A stretch of DNA of 64,000 nucleotides. Source: Ailurus styani. Lineage: Eukaryota > Chordata > Mammalia > Carnivora > Ailuridae. The notes under the pieces are model-generated. The model did not search any database. It was not told where the DNA came from and was given only the letters and a program-made list of their open reading frames with translations. Of this stretch, positions 36,366 through 48,930 are shown in pieces (the stretch's first letter is position 1; every line of letters starts with the position of its first letter). The translations under genes and the position numbers were made by a program. Location: the NCBI GenBank assembly GCA_002007465.1, contig LNAC01000744.1, positions 271,408 through 335,407 on the forward strand. Direction: 5' to 3'.

Positions 36366-37426
36366 AAACAAAGACCCTGTAGGGCTCTAGGTAGCTCAGA
36401 TAGGGACCCAGAAAGAGATGCTGTGCCTGTCAGCGCTGCTAGGGGCTTTCCGTTTCCATCAGAACTGGCAGCTGGGCAGTAACACAGCCAAGCCTAGATT
36501 CAGGCAGGACAAGAGCCTACGTCCCCTGCCGACCCTCTAGCCTGGGGACAGTCCCTGCGATACCTCCGCCCATCTTTCAGCTGAATTCCATCAGCCTCTT
36601 GTAAATTCCTGCCAGAAAAACAGGCTCTACCTTCTACAGTATGAACAGTGCAGATCTGGTAGGAACCAACACATCTCCATGTCCCAACGCAGCAATGTTG
36701 CCAGGTAACAAATGTAGAAATATACTCAGAAGACTGTATGTGACAATACACAACCCCCGCGCTGCAGCTGATAACCGAGGGAGTGTTAAAACACCATGTT
36801 CTCTTAACACTCGGGCTTGTGGTGTGAAAATAAAATTAAACGGGATACTTCCTCTTGTAAATATAAGACAGGCATACAACTCACACATGCATCCACTAAT
36901 TGGAAATAGTAGAGGGGTTTGCGACAGCCATCTGCAGTGCACTCTGGCTTTCCCTCCCCACTCTCCTCACCAGCACGAATTCCAGAAAACTCCAAGACAC
37001 ATAACTGAACAAGAGCCCTTCTTATGTCAGGGACAAGTTCACTGACCAGAGAAAGCGACTCAGTAAAGGACACCAGCGGAAACTACAGAAAAGCTCATGC
37101 GTTATTATAGAACTCATCATTGTGCGGATGGGTAGGATGACTTTGAAAACTCATGGCATAAGCAAACATGGATTCCTTGCCTCCTGGATGAAATAACCAA
37201 TGCTTCCTGGCCCCAGCCCCAATGGTAACAAGACAGACACTGCTCTCCAGTGTGCACAGCCCCTCAGTGAAAATGGAGCACTGAGTTAACTCCCTGGCAT
37301 TGGACCCTTTTGTCTCCAAGGCTTTCTAGCAGGTTAGAGAGGTGAGAAGATGTTTGAGAGGCAGACTTGGGTTCAAATCTCAACTCTGCTAACTGGGTGA
37401 CTCTGAGTAAGAGCTCTGGCTCTTGG

Positions 37427-37598
37427 GACTCCTGAGGGGCTCAGTGGGTTAAGCGTCCACCCTGGGCTCAGGTCATGATCCCAGGGTCCTGGGATCGAGT
37501 CCTGCATCGGGCTTCTTACTCATGGGGAGCCTGCTTTTCCTTCTGCCCGCTGCTCCCCCTGCTTGTGTGTGATCTCATAAATAAATAAAATCTTAAAA
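37427..37598 (+). mobile_element. CanSINE, left member of an inverted pair
   Basis: Head ggggctcagtgggttaagcg, then tcaggtcatgatcccagggt, tail aaataaataaaatctt. Confidence 0.88.
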
Positions 37599-37754
37599 GA
37601 TATTTTAAAAATTTATTTGTCAGAGAGAGAGAGAGAAAGCACGCACAAGCAGTCTGAGTGGCAGGGAACCTGACACGGGGCTCGATCCCAGGACCAGAGA
37701 TCATGACCTGAGCCGAAAGCAGATGCTTAACTGATTGAGCCTTCTAGGTGCCTG
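37599..37754 (-). mobile_element. CanSINE, right member of an inverted pair
   Basis: Opposite orientation, joined tail to tail (gatattttaaaaatttattt); right end gagccttctaggtgcc. The outer flanks carry the short direct repeat ctctggctc. Confidence 0.85.
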
Positions 37755-38574
37755 ACCTCTGGCTCGTTTGAGCCTCCCCTTCCTCCTCTGTAACTGGAGC
37801 TATCCGACCTAGCCCAGATAAAGTACATAATGGCACCATGTACAGCTCCTGTCCTAGAATGGGTACTCTTCCTTTTTCTTTCCCCCAAAGCAAATATTCT
37901 TCCACCAACCAAAGACTCAAATACGGGGAGAATCCAGTGCACTGAGCCTCTTTGTGCAAAATGAGTAAAAACTGAGCACTAAGAAGCCTCGCATTATGCC
38001 AGAGCAAATGTGCTTCCTTCGATGCAAGTAAAACCCAAAAATTGTTAATAATGTCATCTAAACATTCATAGAAGCCCTAATTAAACAAGCTGCCTCTGTC
38101 TCCACAGAGAGGAAGTTATGCAAGTGAGTTTCCTCATCATTAACTTTCTTAGACCTGGGAACTTGGAACTTGCTAGAGGTGAAGCAGCACGTATAGCACT
38201 TAGAGGTTTTATTTGGCAAACTAGACAGCAAGCCTAAAAGAGAAAGACTTTCACGGTTTCCTTCTCTGGCATTCACAGGGCAATATTATAACCAAAGCAC
38301 AGGCACCAGCCACACAAGCTGTCTTCTGCTGTATTCGGAAGGCACAGCACTCTCCACAAAGAGTCCATCCGCCAAAAGACCAAGTGAGAGCGGAGCCACA
38401 AATCCCACTTTGCCTGATCAACAGAGGCCAGGTCCTCGGAAGGGGACCATAGCCCCCTTTCTTGGTCCCCAGCCAGGGAGGGGAGCGTGGGCCATGTTTG
38501 TGCCAAGGAAATTAATGGAGGCTTCTCATATAGGAAGGTAGCAACACAGAGAGCTGAGACCTCAGGCTGTGGCA

Positions 38575-38810
38575 GGAAATAAACCCGGACACAATTACCA
38601 GCTAGCTTGGTGACCCTGAGCAAGTAACTTGACCTCTTGGGTCCTTTATTTCCCCTTTAACAAAAAGGGGTCATGGCAGCACCTACCCACACAGGATCAC
38701 CATAAAGAGTAAATGAGATCATGCAGAGAAGGCATGTAGCCTAGCTCCTGGAACATGAACATTCAGATTCTGGTCCTCATTATTCCTACTACTGTAGTTA
38801 TTAAGAAGAA
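38575..38810 (+). repeat. MIR relic
   Basis: gtgaccctgagcaagtaact, then taaatgagatcatgcagaga and ctagctcctggaacatgaac. Confidence 0.65.
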
Positions 38811-39034
38811 GAAAAAATAGACCGTGAATGCTCCTGGCACCATAAGGATAGTCCTCCAAATTCACATTATATATTTCCCTTGAACTCAGCTAAACTTAAC
38901 TCCCTTCCACCCCTAAAGAAGGTGCCTCTTTATAGTTGTTACAACCACTAACCACAAATTTTCACATCCTAATGCTTTTATTCAAAAAGGACAATAAGGC
39001 TAAAGTATTATGGTGGTCGAGGAGGGTCAGAACT

Positions 39035-39180
39035 TGTATTCATTCAGGGAACACTTAGAATATTTAATGAGCACCCACCAGGGTCCGGATGCTGGGGAGT
39101 CAGACAGAGGCTGGATCCTCGGGGAAATTACATTCCTGGGTGGGTGAGTGGAGACAAAAACGTACAACCAAAAAGTAACC
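39035..39180 (-). repeat. L2 3' end
   Basis: Reverse orientation: attcattcagggaacactta, gagcacccaccagggtccgg. Confidence 0.6.
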
Positions 39181-39721
39181 ACAGGCAATTACAATGTTTC
39201 AAGCAGCATGCTGAGATGAGCGTTTTCCATAGATCTCATCCAGTTCTCAGAAGGACCCTACAGAGTAGGATTCCCTCCACTGACACGTTACGTACAGACC
39301 AAGTTCCCTTCCTCTCACACACACAGGGACTTTTCCACAGAACTTGGGGGTGAAGACAAACTTGGTTTCTGTTCCTCGGGTCTTACACTGAACCTTCACT
39401 TCAAGTGTGGTGACTACCCTAGTGAATGAAGAGCCCAGAGGTAGAGACCACTATGCCTCTGTCTCAGGGGATCAAGAGAACGTTCCCAGAACAGGAGGCA
39501 TTTCAGACAGGTTTGGGAAGTGTTCCAGGTGAAGGGAAACCGGGCCCATCCCACGTGGAGCAGAGGCATCTGAGTACACAGAAGGGGCTGGCAGGACAAG
39601 AGAGCAGGGCTGTGGGTAGAGAAATCCAGGCAGGGCCAGATCACGCAGAGGGTGCCACTGAATTTCATCCGGGTGGCAGTGAACTCCAGCATCTGTAGAA
39701 GGCTGTTAAGACAGGAAACGA

Positions 39722-39921
39722 GGGGTGGCTGGATGGCTCCGTCGTTAAGTGTCTGCCTTCGGCTCAGGTCATGATCCCAGGGTCCTGGGATCGAGCCCCA
39801 CATCAGGCTCCCTGTTCAGCAGGAAGCCTGCTTCTTTCTCCCTCTCCCACTCCCCCTGCTTATGTTCCTGCTCTCACTGTCTCTCTCTGTCAAATAATAA
39901 ATAAAATCTTAAAAAACAAAA
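39722..39921 (+). mobile_element. CanSINE
   Basis: ggggtggctggatggctccg head, caggtcatgatcccagggtc, tail aaataataaataaaatctta. Target duplication agacaggaaacga/agacaggaaatga. Confidence 0.92.
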
Positions 39922-40084
39922 AAGACAGGAAATGAAGTGGTCAAGCTTCTGTTTGGGGGACATCACTGACAGCACGTAAGAGAGAAATGCCCAGAGGCAG
40001 GGAGGCCTCTAAGAGGCTATCACCATTATCCAGGTGAGAAACAATCAGGCTCAGAACTCGGACAGTCCCATGCTGGCAGGCCGT

Positions 40085-40245
40085 AGAGCATGGTGGTCAG
40101 GAGTAGGAATTCTGAAGTTAGAGTGCCTCATTTCAAATCCCAGCTCCTCCGACCCCAGTGGGGCCAATATGGTCATATCATTTAACCTCAATGTGCCAAC
40201 TGTCTGGCTCATTACAAGTCCTAACTGAATGCTGACCATTAAAGT
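40085..40245 (+). repeat. MIR relic
   Basis: gagcatggtggtcaggagta, catttcaaatcccagctcct, tttaacctcaatgtgccaac. Confidence 0.65.
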
Positions 40246-40990
40246 ACTGGGAGGTGGAGTGGACACTGAATGGGCTCCTGCTGAAAAGCAAGAGAGAAAA
40301 GAGATCAGAGACATCCAGGTATCTCCCCTGGGCAACAGGAGGGTTGCTGGTGAGCCCATTGACCAGCGCATGGAATGCAAGAGGGCAAATGGGGCAGAGG
40401 TGCACCTGAGGTCATCCTAACCTAGAATTAACAGAGGTAGAGATGCCCAACAGAGATGAGAACAGAAATCTAGAAATCAGCAAAGAGGTGGAGTCGGGAG
40501 CTACACCTTTGGGAGTTGCTGACATGAACGGTAGCTGGAAGCCATGGGAGTAGATGAGATCACCCAGGAAGTTTGGAGAAAAAGAAGACAAACAGGCTGG
40601 AGCCCAGGTTCCAACATTTCAGATATTTTAAGGTTAACTAAATGCCCCGAGGCCAGTAGGAAACCTTTGTAGGAGGTACAGAAATAGCAGAGCACTGGGC
40701 CATAAAGAAGTGACTAACTTAAAATGTGGTGGTCTAAGGTAGGATCGCCAGAGAGGGCTTACAGATGAAAAACCTGCAATCCCACATATCTGGACTCTTG
40801 AGCCACAAGGCCAAATCCCCACAGGAAAGAGCTGCTTTAGTCTGCCTTCCAAATCTGTGTTGAAAGGTGATAAACAGGGGTAATGGAATATACCTGAGTA
40901 GAGACAGTGAAGGAAAGGGAAGGTCACCTCTAGGAAAAAGTCTTCTAAAACACAATCCCACTGCCCCTGCAGACCATTACCTCCCCCGCC

Positions 40991-41174
40991 CCAGGGGAGG
41001 GAGGGAGGAAGGGAGGGAGGGAGGGAGGAAGGGANNNNNNNNNNNNNNNNNNNNNNNNNNNNNNNNNNNNNNNNNNNNNNNNNNNNNNNNNNNNNNNNNN
41101 NNNNNNNNNNNNNNNNNNNNNNNNNNNNNNNNNNNNNNNTAGTAAGGGAGGGAGGGAGGGAGGGAGGAAGAAAG
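40991..41174 (+). repeat. (GGGA)n simple repeat spanning the assembly gap
   Basis: gggagggagggaggaag-type units occur on both sides of 105 N bases (41,035-41,139). The gap is almost certainly unresolved length of the same repeat. Confidence 0.95.
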
Positions 41175-41414
41175 GAAGATAAGAGAAAGTAGAAACCTCT
41201 CTTTCCTTGAATTCCTGTTTATTAGGTGAGTGAGTGGCCAAAATATCTTGGGACTTAGGGTACTGGTCATCTGGTGAATATTTAGTAAAAACCCATTGCT
41301 GCATACCAGAGGATGAAGAGCACAGAACAGAGGAAAAGACATGGTTCTTTCCCTTCAACAGATTAACATTTAGGTAGCAAAGATTCAACAAGCAAAGGGA
41401 TTGGTAGAGATTTC

Positions 41415-41610
41415 CATAAAGGACCAAATGGTAAATATTCTAGGCTTTGCAGGTGATGGTCCCTGTTGCAACTATTCAACTCTGCCCTCTTGGCATGAAA
41501 GCAGCCAGAGATAATACTAAAGGAGTAAGCATGGCTGTGTTCCAATAAAACTTTATTTACAAAAGCAGGCCATGGACTGGATTTGACCTACTGGCTATAG
41601 TTTGCCAAGC
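41415..41610 (-). mobile_element. Old hAT-type DNA transposon relic
   Basis: The plus strand reads taggctttgcaggtgatggt, gttccaataaaactttattt and agtttgccaagccctgga. The last part is the complement of a CAGGG..GGCAAACT terminal repeat. Confidence 0.65.
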
Positions 41611-42411
41611 CCTGGACTAACACATCACAAGCCAACGGAGGAGAATGTGCTGTCAGCCTGGAAGTTCGTAAGCAGCAGTCCCTCCTTAGAAGTCACTACG
41701 GAAAGTAGGAAGAGCACAGACCTATGGCTAGCCCTAAAGGAAGAGAAAGAAAGAAGGAAAATCTGGGCTCATTACGGATTTTATATGATAAAATGAAATG
41801 ATGGTTCAAGATATAACCTTTTTCAAGTCTTCTTTGACATTTTTTCCTACTCTTTAGTCAAGTTTTGAGGACCATGGAAAACCTGAGAACTCCTTTGGAG
41901 ACACCTCTTAGAAACCAATTCCTGCTTCTAGGTTTTTGCACAAGGGAAAGAGATTAACATTTTGCTTCCAAAGATCTCTCCGTAACCCCCAATAAATGAG
42001 GTCTTCTCATGGAAGGCAAGAAGAGCAAACACGTGTACCTGCCCACTTTGGCCTAAATTGTTGGCTTTACTATTCAGGAAAAAAGAAAAATAATACTGGG
42101 TCTCCAATTCCTTTAAAATCATGAACCAGGGTGCACACTTTCCCCTAGAAGCACCTCAGGACATGTTGTGAGGACAAGCCACAAACATATGTGCTGACAA
42201 GCCTTGCAGTCATTTCTTCCCCCAAACCACAAAACGAAGCCAACAGACCCATGCCTTCTCTAGTGCCCACTATTGCTTGGAGAGATGCCATGACCAGGAT
42301 TGTGCTATGCGAGGGGTCACTTTCCTTTTTTTAGGAGAGTAATTCATGTCTTATGTTCCCAAGAATGGTAACCACCTTTGAAATGTTGAGTTTCTATCAA
42401 AACCTCAATCT

Positions 42412-42561
42412 TGGGCACGTGGGTGGCTCAAGTCAGTTAAGTGTTTGCCTTGGGCTCAGGTCATGATCCCAGGATCCTGGGTTCGAGTCCCACATTGGGC
42501 TCCCTACTCTGCCTGCCAATCCCTCTCTCCCTGACAAATAAATAAAATTGTTAAAAAAATA
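42412..42561 (+). mobile_element. CanSINE, internally shortened
   Basis: gggcacgtgggtggctcaag head, caggtcatgatcccaggatc, tail acaaataaataaaattg. The CT-rich middle part is short. Confidence 0.88.
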
Positions 42562-43028
42562 TATGCAATGGTTCCAAACCTGGATTTTGAGACCAAACAT
42601 CTTAAAAGACCTTTGTTCAGTGACACACTAGTTTCTTGGGAATGGAAAAGAATGTTAAGAGGGTAAGGTACATATGTCAAAGAAATTATTAGATACCCCC
42701 ACCCAACCAAAGGGAAGGAAAATAAAGGCCTGGGTCAGGGAGCACGTAAACCACAGAGTAACTGGACTGCATTTCACTTCCCGCTTCACCCAGAATGTCT
42801 GTCACTATAAGTAAGCAGTACCCAAGGCACAGAAGTGTCCCAACCTTCTGGACCAGTATCATTTCAAATACATAATCAGTGGGACTTAGGTGAACTGAGG
42901 ATGAAAACAAGGTAAAACAGAGCACCCCCTAAGCCCACTGGCTCATAAACCACTAGACAGAAGCAAAAGCTCAGAAGTCAACTTTTTGAGAAGAAATCTA
43001 TTTTAAAAAATGAAGTCTATTTTTTAAA

Positions 43029-43216
43029 AAGACTCATTTGTTATTTGAGAGGGAGCATGAACGGGAGAGTGTGGGGGTGGGAGGAGACGCAGAGGGAGAA
43101 GGAGAGATCTCAAGGAGACTCCCCAGTGTGTGTGGAGCCTGAATCCCATGACCCTGAGATCATGACCTGAGCCAAAATCAAGAGTCAGGAGCTCAACCGA
43201 GCCATTCAGGGGCTCC
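43029..43216 (-). mobile_element. CanSINE, older copy
   Basis: Minus orientation (right end gagccattcaggggctcc). Target duplication tgaagtctatttttt/tgaagcccattttta. More diverged than the others. Confidence 0.85.
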
Positions 43217-43519
43217 TGAAGCCCATTTTTAAAATAAAAACCATTTATTCATAAAAATAATCAGCCAATTTTGAGAACTTTCTATGACCCTGGCAACTGC
43301 ATGAGGCACTTTCTGTGGCCCACCTTGTCTAACTGTCTCAGGAGCCCTGTCAGGGGATATCGCCACTGTCCTGCTCTCCAGTTGGCAACCATGCTGACAG
43401 AGGTCAAGGACTTTACCCCAGGTGCTCAAGAGGGACGTGGCAGAAGCAGGGCTCAAACCCGGATCTTCCTCATTCCACACGATCAGTCCCCATGGCAGCA
43501 GCTCACAGGTGTGCAGTGT

Positions 43520-43725
43520 CTACTGGGGCAGGCAATTTACCCTGAAGTTACACTGTTTTATCCTCTCAATAGCTCCATGAGGAAGGGACTTAGTTTTTCT
43601 CTTATTTTACAGATGAGAAAGCTGAGTGAGTTTCAAAGTATCCTGAGAAAGTCCAAGGTCACCCCACTCACCAAGGGCAGGGCTGGGATTCCAACACAGG
43701 TGTTTCCACTCTAGAGGCGAAGCTC
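43520..43725 (-). repeat. MIR relic
   Basis: Reverse orientation: ttttacagatgagaaagctg, aaggtcaccccactcaccaa, gggctgggattccaacacag. Confidence 0.7.
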
Positions 43726-44320
43726 CTTCCCACGTCATAGGCTTCCCTTCTAGGCAGTGTCCCCAAAGCCTCTGACCCTTTGCCACCAACTCTCAAAGGC
43801 AGCAGTTCAGACCCTTCCCGGCTTTAGCTGAAGGGCAGAGCATCAAGGGAAGCCTTCTGGGGACAAGTCACCTGCCTCCCTCTTATTTCAATTCCAATGG
43901 CTCCCAAACCCCCAACGCTGGGGTCAGGGGTGGGGGGCGGAGCAGTCTTCTGACTGCAGCAGGCCACACTCATTTCCCACATGGATAAAACCTGAGGTCA
44001 GAAAACACCACTCAGAAATGACTCATTTCTGTCTTCCCTGCCAAAAACAACACCCTTTTACGTAACTTGCTCACACACCAATCTCCTGCTCCTTCTAAGG
44101 GTGAGTGTCCTGTCAAACCAAGGCTGCTCTTCCTCACAAACTGGCCTTCCGTTTCCAGCAAAGGCAAATCAGATCACCCTTTCTGGCTTCATCTCTCTGC
44201 TAACTGGGGTCAGAGGCAACCAGACCAACATGCTTCTCCAACGTGCTCTTCTGGTGACTTCTTCTGGAAGGGGTGGGAGAATGCTTATCTAATATTGGCT
44301 CTTGGGCTGATTACTTAAGC

Positions 44321-44321
<1 letters not shown>

Positions 44322-44356
<35 letters not shown>
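44322..44356 (+). repeat. A35 homopolymer
   Basis: Thirty-five A bases that are not the tail of any recognisable element. Confidence 0.95.
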
Positions 44357-44358
<2 letters not shown>

Positions 44359-45779
44359 GGTGGGGAAAAGGCCCCAGGGACTAGGGATCTCTCTCAGATG
44401 AATTTGCAAGCCAGTTTCCTGATGGAGCACTTCTCACATTTTCCATCTCCAGCTGCGTACGTGCAGAAAAGAAAGTCCTTTTTGGGTGTGTCTGTAGGCT
44501 AGACTTGGCATAGGAATAGCTGTGGGCAGCCATTTGATACATCAAATTCACTGTGCTTCTGCAACCGGAAGCAATTAGTCCAAAAAAATTTTTGTGTTAT
44601 GTCTGTCCCCTTAATTTGCTATGAGGCTCTCTATCGTCATATGTCAGCACATACATCCCCAAACATCTGTATTTGCTTAAAAAAAACAAACACAAAACAA
44701 AATAATGTTCAAAGATATACCTTGCTCCTCCTCTTCTCCAGGTGAGGACAGCCTCTACCCTCCCGCAGGGAAGAGGAAGCAGAGGGAACTTCCCCCGGGT
44801 GCTGGTGGGAACGTCTCCGGAGGAAGGAACACAGAAGTTGGCAAGGACTCGAAGGAGGGATATGCAAGTGCTGTAAGGCTTGCTGAGCCCTGAGTGTGTG
44901 CCAAAAATTAATTCATAAGCAAATGCTTATTTTATAGTTTCCCACTTGCTACAAAACACCAGGCAGAAAGGAAAGATTCCTTCTGAGGGCTGGCAGGAAG
45001 GGGGTGAAACCAGAGTGGGGAGGAAAAGCAGGAGTTGCTCAGAGCAAAGCTCGATTCCATGGCTGGGCGATGTGTCACTCCCCCTTGTGGAGCCCAAGGG
45101 CGGTGGTATCATCTCCTTGTTCCTATAAGCAGAGGCCTCCTTCACCATGGTCTGAGCTGCTCTGATGGCACCCAGGTGGGAGGGGTTTTGGAGTTTAGAT
45201 CTGCCCTCAGATAAGCCAGGGCACAGATGGAAGATGCTAGAAGACTTGAGGGCACCGTCGCTAGGAGTCCATTATGCCAGGCTGGGAAATATCCTAAATT
45301 TGGCTTCCTGTCATTTCAGGGCTCTAGGTGATGATGTGACAGATAACAAGGTTGCAGAGTAAGGAAGCAAACTGCCTCCATGAGGGTTCCTAGCAAGCAC
45401 TATGTGTCTTTATTTTTGGATTCCTGAATCGAATCATCCAAGGTCTGGGCAGTGAAATTCAGAACTTTTGGAGAGCTACGGGCCCCAGTGACTTTATCCT
45501 AAGGACTGGGTTGAATATTCACAGATCACTCCGAAGGAGAACAAAATGAGTTGTTGCTTCCACAAGATAGGATTGAATTTCCTGGGAAAACAAAACTCCT
45601 CTATGGCAGACGATGGTGTCTCCCTCTTTTTGAAACTTTAGTACCCAACTCAGGGGTCGGACTGGCCCATGGTGGGTGCTCAATCAATTAAAATGGGGGG
45701 GGCGAAGCCAGTCTCCACATATGCCCACCCCCCATCATTCCTTCCTTTTGTGCACACGCCCTCCTCTCAGCCAGAGGTG

Positions 45780-46150
45780 GTTTTTCTCCCCTCCCTCTGA
45801 AGTTGGGCTGACCTGTGACTGACTTTGACCAAAAGAATATGGCAGAAGAGACATTCTAGGAGTCCCCTGGAGCCCAGGACTTGAAAGGATTTGTAGCTTC
45901 CACTTTCTTCTTCTTGAAACACTACCTAGAACCCAGCCACCATGCTCTAAGAATTCCAAATGACATGGAAAGGCCAAGTGGAGGAGAACCATGGCAATCC
46001 CCACTGAGCTCCCAGCTGAGAGCCAACACCAAGTGCCACAGCCACACAGGCGACACCCAAAGCCACAGCCGACAACCCGACTGAGCCCGTGCCAAGATCA
46101 CATGGTGTGGAAGAACCACCCAGCAGAGCCCAAGCCCCCAGAATTGTGAT
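45780..46150 (+). mobile_element. Old MLT1/MaLR-type LTR relic
   Basis: gaccaaaagaatatggcaga at the left, later gagaaccatggcaatcccca and agaaccacccagcagagccc. No internal retroviral genes are present. Confidence 0.6.
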
Positions 46151-46639
46151 AGGTGTCAGAATGGCCACTGCTTCAAGGCACTCCACGTGGATGGCCCTGC
46201 TAAGCAATGGAACTGAAATGGGGGGATGGGAGGAGACAAGAGGCACATGCTATTTGGTCTAGTTCTGTAGCTCTGAGGAAGTCAGAACCCCCATGGAGCT
46301 TCAGTTTCCTCACTGCTATGATGGGGGCCAGGTGTGGCTGGCATAGCTCCCAGCACAAGTGGACGCTCAGATGAGACAGCCTGAGTGGAAGGACTTCTTC
46401 ATCAACAGCAAGTGCCTGAGCCCAGGGAGAACAGATGCTAGTCCTGCTGTCTTCCATACAGAGCTCTGCAGCTGTGGACCCCTCCCTGGCCCACGTAGGC
46501 CTCTGTCTCAGAAGATGACAAGGACTGACCTTGTAGAAAGGAGCAAGTCATCTTTCTTTATAAAGCTCCTACTCTCCTTCCTCAGATCATTACCATCATC
46601 CTGCAGAACGAAGGCATCACAGGCAAGGAGGCATTCACA

Positions 46640-46860
46640 GAGCCTAGCTGCCCTGGTTCCACTCTTGGCTTGGCTACTTACTGACTGTATGATCTGGGGC
46701 AAGTTCCTCAGTGATTTATCATGTTAGTTTCCTCCTTGCTAAAAAACAGTAATTATGGCACCTGCCTCCTATACAGAGTGTGGGGATTAAATGAGATGAT
46801 ACGTGACAGACACTGGAGCACAGTTCCTGGCTCACAATAAGCACTTAAATGGCTATTATC
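46640..46860 (+). repeat. MIR relic
   Basis: gatctggggcaagttcctca, ggattaaatgagatgatacg, gttcctggctcacaataagc. Confidence 0.75.
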
Positions 46861-46864
46861 ATCA

Positions 46865-47275
46865 TCATTATGGTTTTTACTTTTGTTATTTTTAAAAATG
46901 GTCATACAGTAAAACCGGCTATTTTTGGTATCCAGTTCCACAGACTTTCACAGATGGGTAGACTCCTGTGGCCACCAACAAAAGCCGGACAAGCAATGGC
47001 ATCATCACACAAAAAACTCCCTTGTGCTGGGCCTTCATAGTCAGATTGTTCCCTCACCCCTAATCCTGGCAAACACTGATCTGTCCTTCATTGCTACAGT
47101 CTTGTCCTTTTGAGAATGTCATATAATTAGAACCATGCAGTATGTGTCTTTTTGAGGTTGGCTCCTTTCACTCAGCATAGCATCCAAGCCATTGCATTTA
47201 TCAATACTTTGCTCCTTTTTATTGCTGAGAGGTATTCAATCTTAAGGTTCACCTGGAGTGTGTCCAATTATCATA
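46865..47275 (-). mobile_element. Old L1 3' region
   Basis: Antisense on the plus strand: ctttcactcagcatagcatc and agaatgtcatataattagaa are typical of old L1 3' UTRs. Confidence 0.6.
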
Positions 47276-48784
47276 GTTTTAATAATTATTTTCACAAGTC
47301 AAGGAAAACTTCAGAAATGGAATGAGCCAACCATCACTACCAGGTCCTAGGAATTCCTGGGAAAATATCCAGTAACCGCTTGAAAGTTCTGATTCACAGT
47401 GACAAGGGTCCCAGAGGGCCACACTTGTGCCTCACACTTGACAGAACAGGAACAGAAACCCAGGAATAACCCCCGCAATCCCACACAGACCCAGACTGGA
47501 AGGTGGGGCTCATTCTTCTTCGTGCAAAGCACGTCCCAGATCCTGGGAAGAGGTGCTTATAAGCATAAGGGTCCTTCTGCAGCCCTCCTCCTGGAGAGGC
47601 AACAGCGAGTTCTGGAACCCTGTAGCCCTCCATGCTTCTCTGTGATCACCCTTTCTACTGCCTGTCACTGAGCAACATTCCTCTATGGGAGCCCACCTGA
47701 CCTGAGACCAATTTCGTTTCCTGAGACCAAATCACGACACTCTGACCAGGAAGTGATAATGGGCACGGAGTTCCGGCTGAAACTGATGCTTCCTTGAATG
47801 GATTACAGTATTTCGGCAATCATTAATAGTCACAATGGCAGCTTTAACCCAACTCAGACTCACTTCTCAGCTGGTCATGTACTACTTCACATCAGCTTCT
47901 CTAAAGCAGGATGAAATTTTATATCACCCCCCCTGGGGCTTCAAGGTTCCTGTCCTTAACTGGCTCCGTACGCAAGCTGAGTTCTCGTCATTTTCTCCAG
48001 AGAAAGAGAAGCTTAGGGCCAAGGGATATCTCACCAGTCAACTCTGGGCTAGAATGAATTTTCCTGGAACCCCAGGTCTCCACTGAAGCAGTGCCTACAC
48101 TCTTCCCTCCACCCTCTGAGGTCACTGAAGGGGGGCGGGGTGGAGGGGACAGGGAGAAAGAGAGAGAGAGCACTGCGCCCTCAGGGCTATGCCCTCCCAC
48201 CTTGGCTCACCCACGCAGGGGCGCGCTCGCTGCCTTAAAGGGAAAAACCTCTTCACTCACTACGAGGCTGAACGACTGGAACTCTATCGTGGCATTTCAT
48301 CTGGAGCCTGAGCATATGAGTAATAAATGTGTGAAAACATGAAACTAATATTCATAATTACTTTACAAGATAAAGAACTTGAAGGAAAAACAGCTTCTGC
48401 GTGCCTTGCCATCGCCATCAGGGGTACACTGTGAAAAACACGGCATCCTGCCAGAACCTCAGACTTCATCTTGCCAGCCAGCCTTAGCGCCGGCGGCCCC
48501 CAGCCCCCGCGAGCCCTTTCCATGCTTTGTTATTCCTTAATTAGTGGTGCCTTCATGCGTCTCGTGGTCCAGACTCTTTAAAGCCTCAAAGAGCCAAGTG
48601 GGACCTCTGACCTTCTCATCTCCAGCATCCGCTGAGGCGCCATTTTGGCCAATGTGTACGGACTACCAACAGGTGTAGGCTCCAGACTCAAGCAGGGGGT
48701 GTTAGAGAGTCTGCACTCATGATGGCCTGTCCCTGACCCTCTTGGCCCCCTAGGTTCAGTATCTCTTTTTCTCCCCATTTTTTC

Positions 48785-48930
48785 TTTTCTACTGAGGTGT
48801 AACTTATGTATAATAAAGTATGCCAATTTTTACTGTATGCGTCACTGAGTTTGAAACAGGTATGTACCCACGAAACCATAAATACCGCCAGCACCCCAAA
48901 AGGTTCCCCTGGGCCCCTCCTAGAAAATAC
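48785..48930 (-). mobile_element. Old L1 fragment
   Basis: Antisense: ctactgaggtgtaacttatg, acccacgaaaccataaatac, ccaaaaggttcccctgggcc. Confidence 0.65.

Larger units (their letters stand above)
37355..37850 (+). repeat. MIR split by a later SINE pair
   Basis: The left part (gacttgggttcaaatctcaa, to about 37,425) and the right part (ttgagcctccccttcctcct, from about 37,755) are consecutive MIR segments in the same orientation. The two SINEs sit between them. Confidence 0.7.

Noticed and set aside
36641..37045. 134-codon plus-strand open frame near the CpG patch
   Set aside because: No recognisable domain, signal or codon bias. A lncRNA or enhancer is a better explanation for the region.
40991..41174. 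CRISPR-like or other structured array
   Set aside because: It is a simple GGGA repeat with an assembly gap, without spacers.
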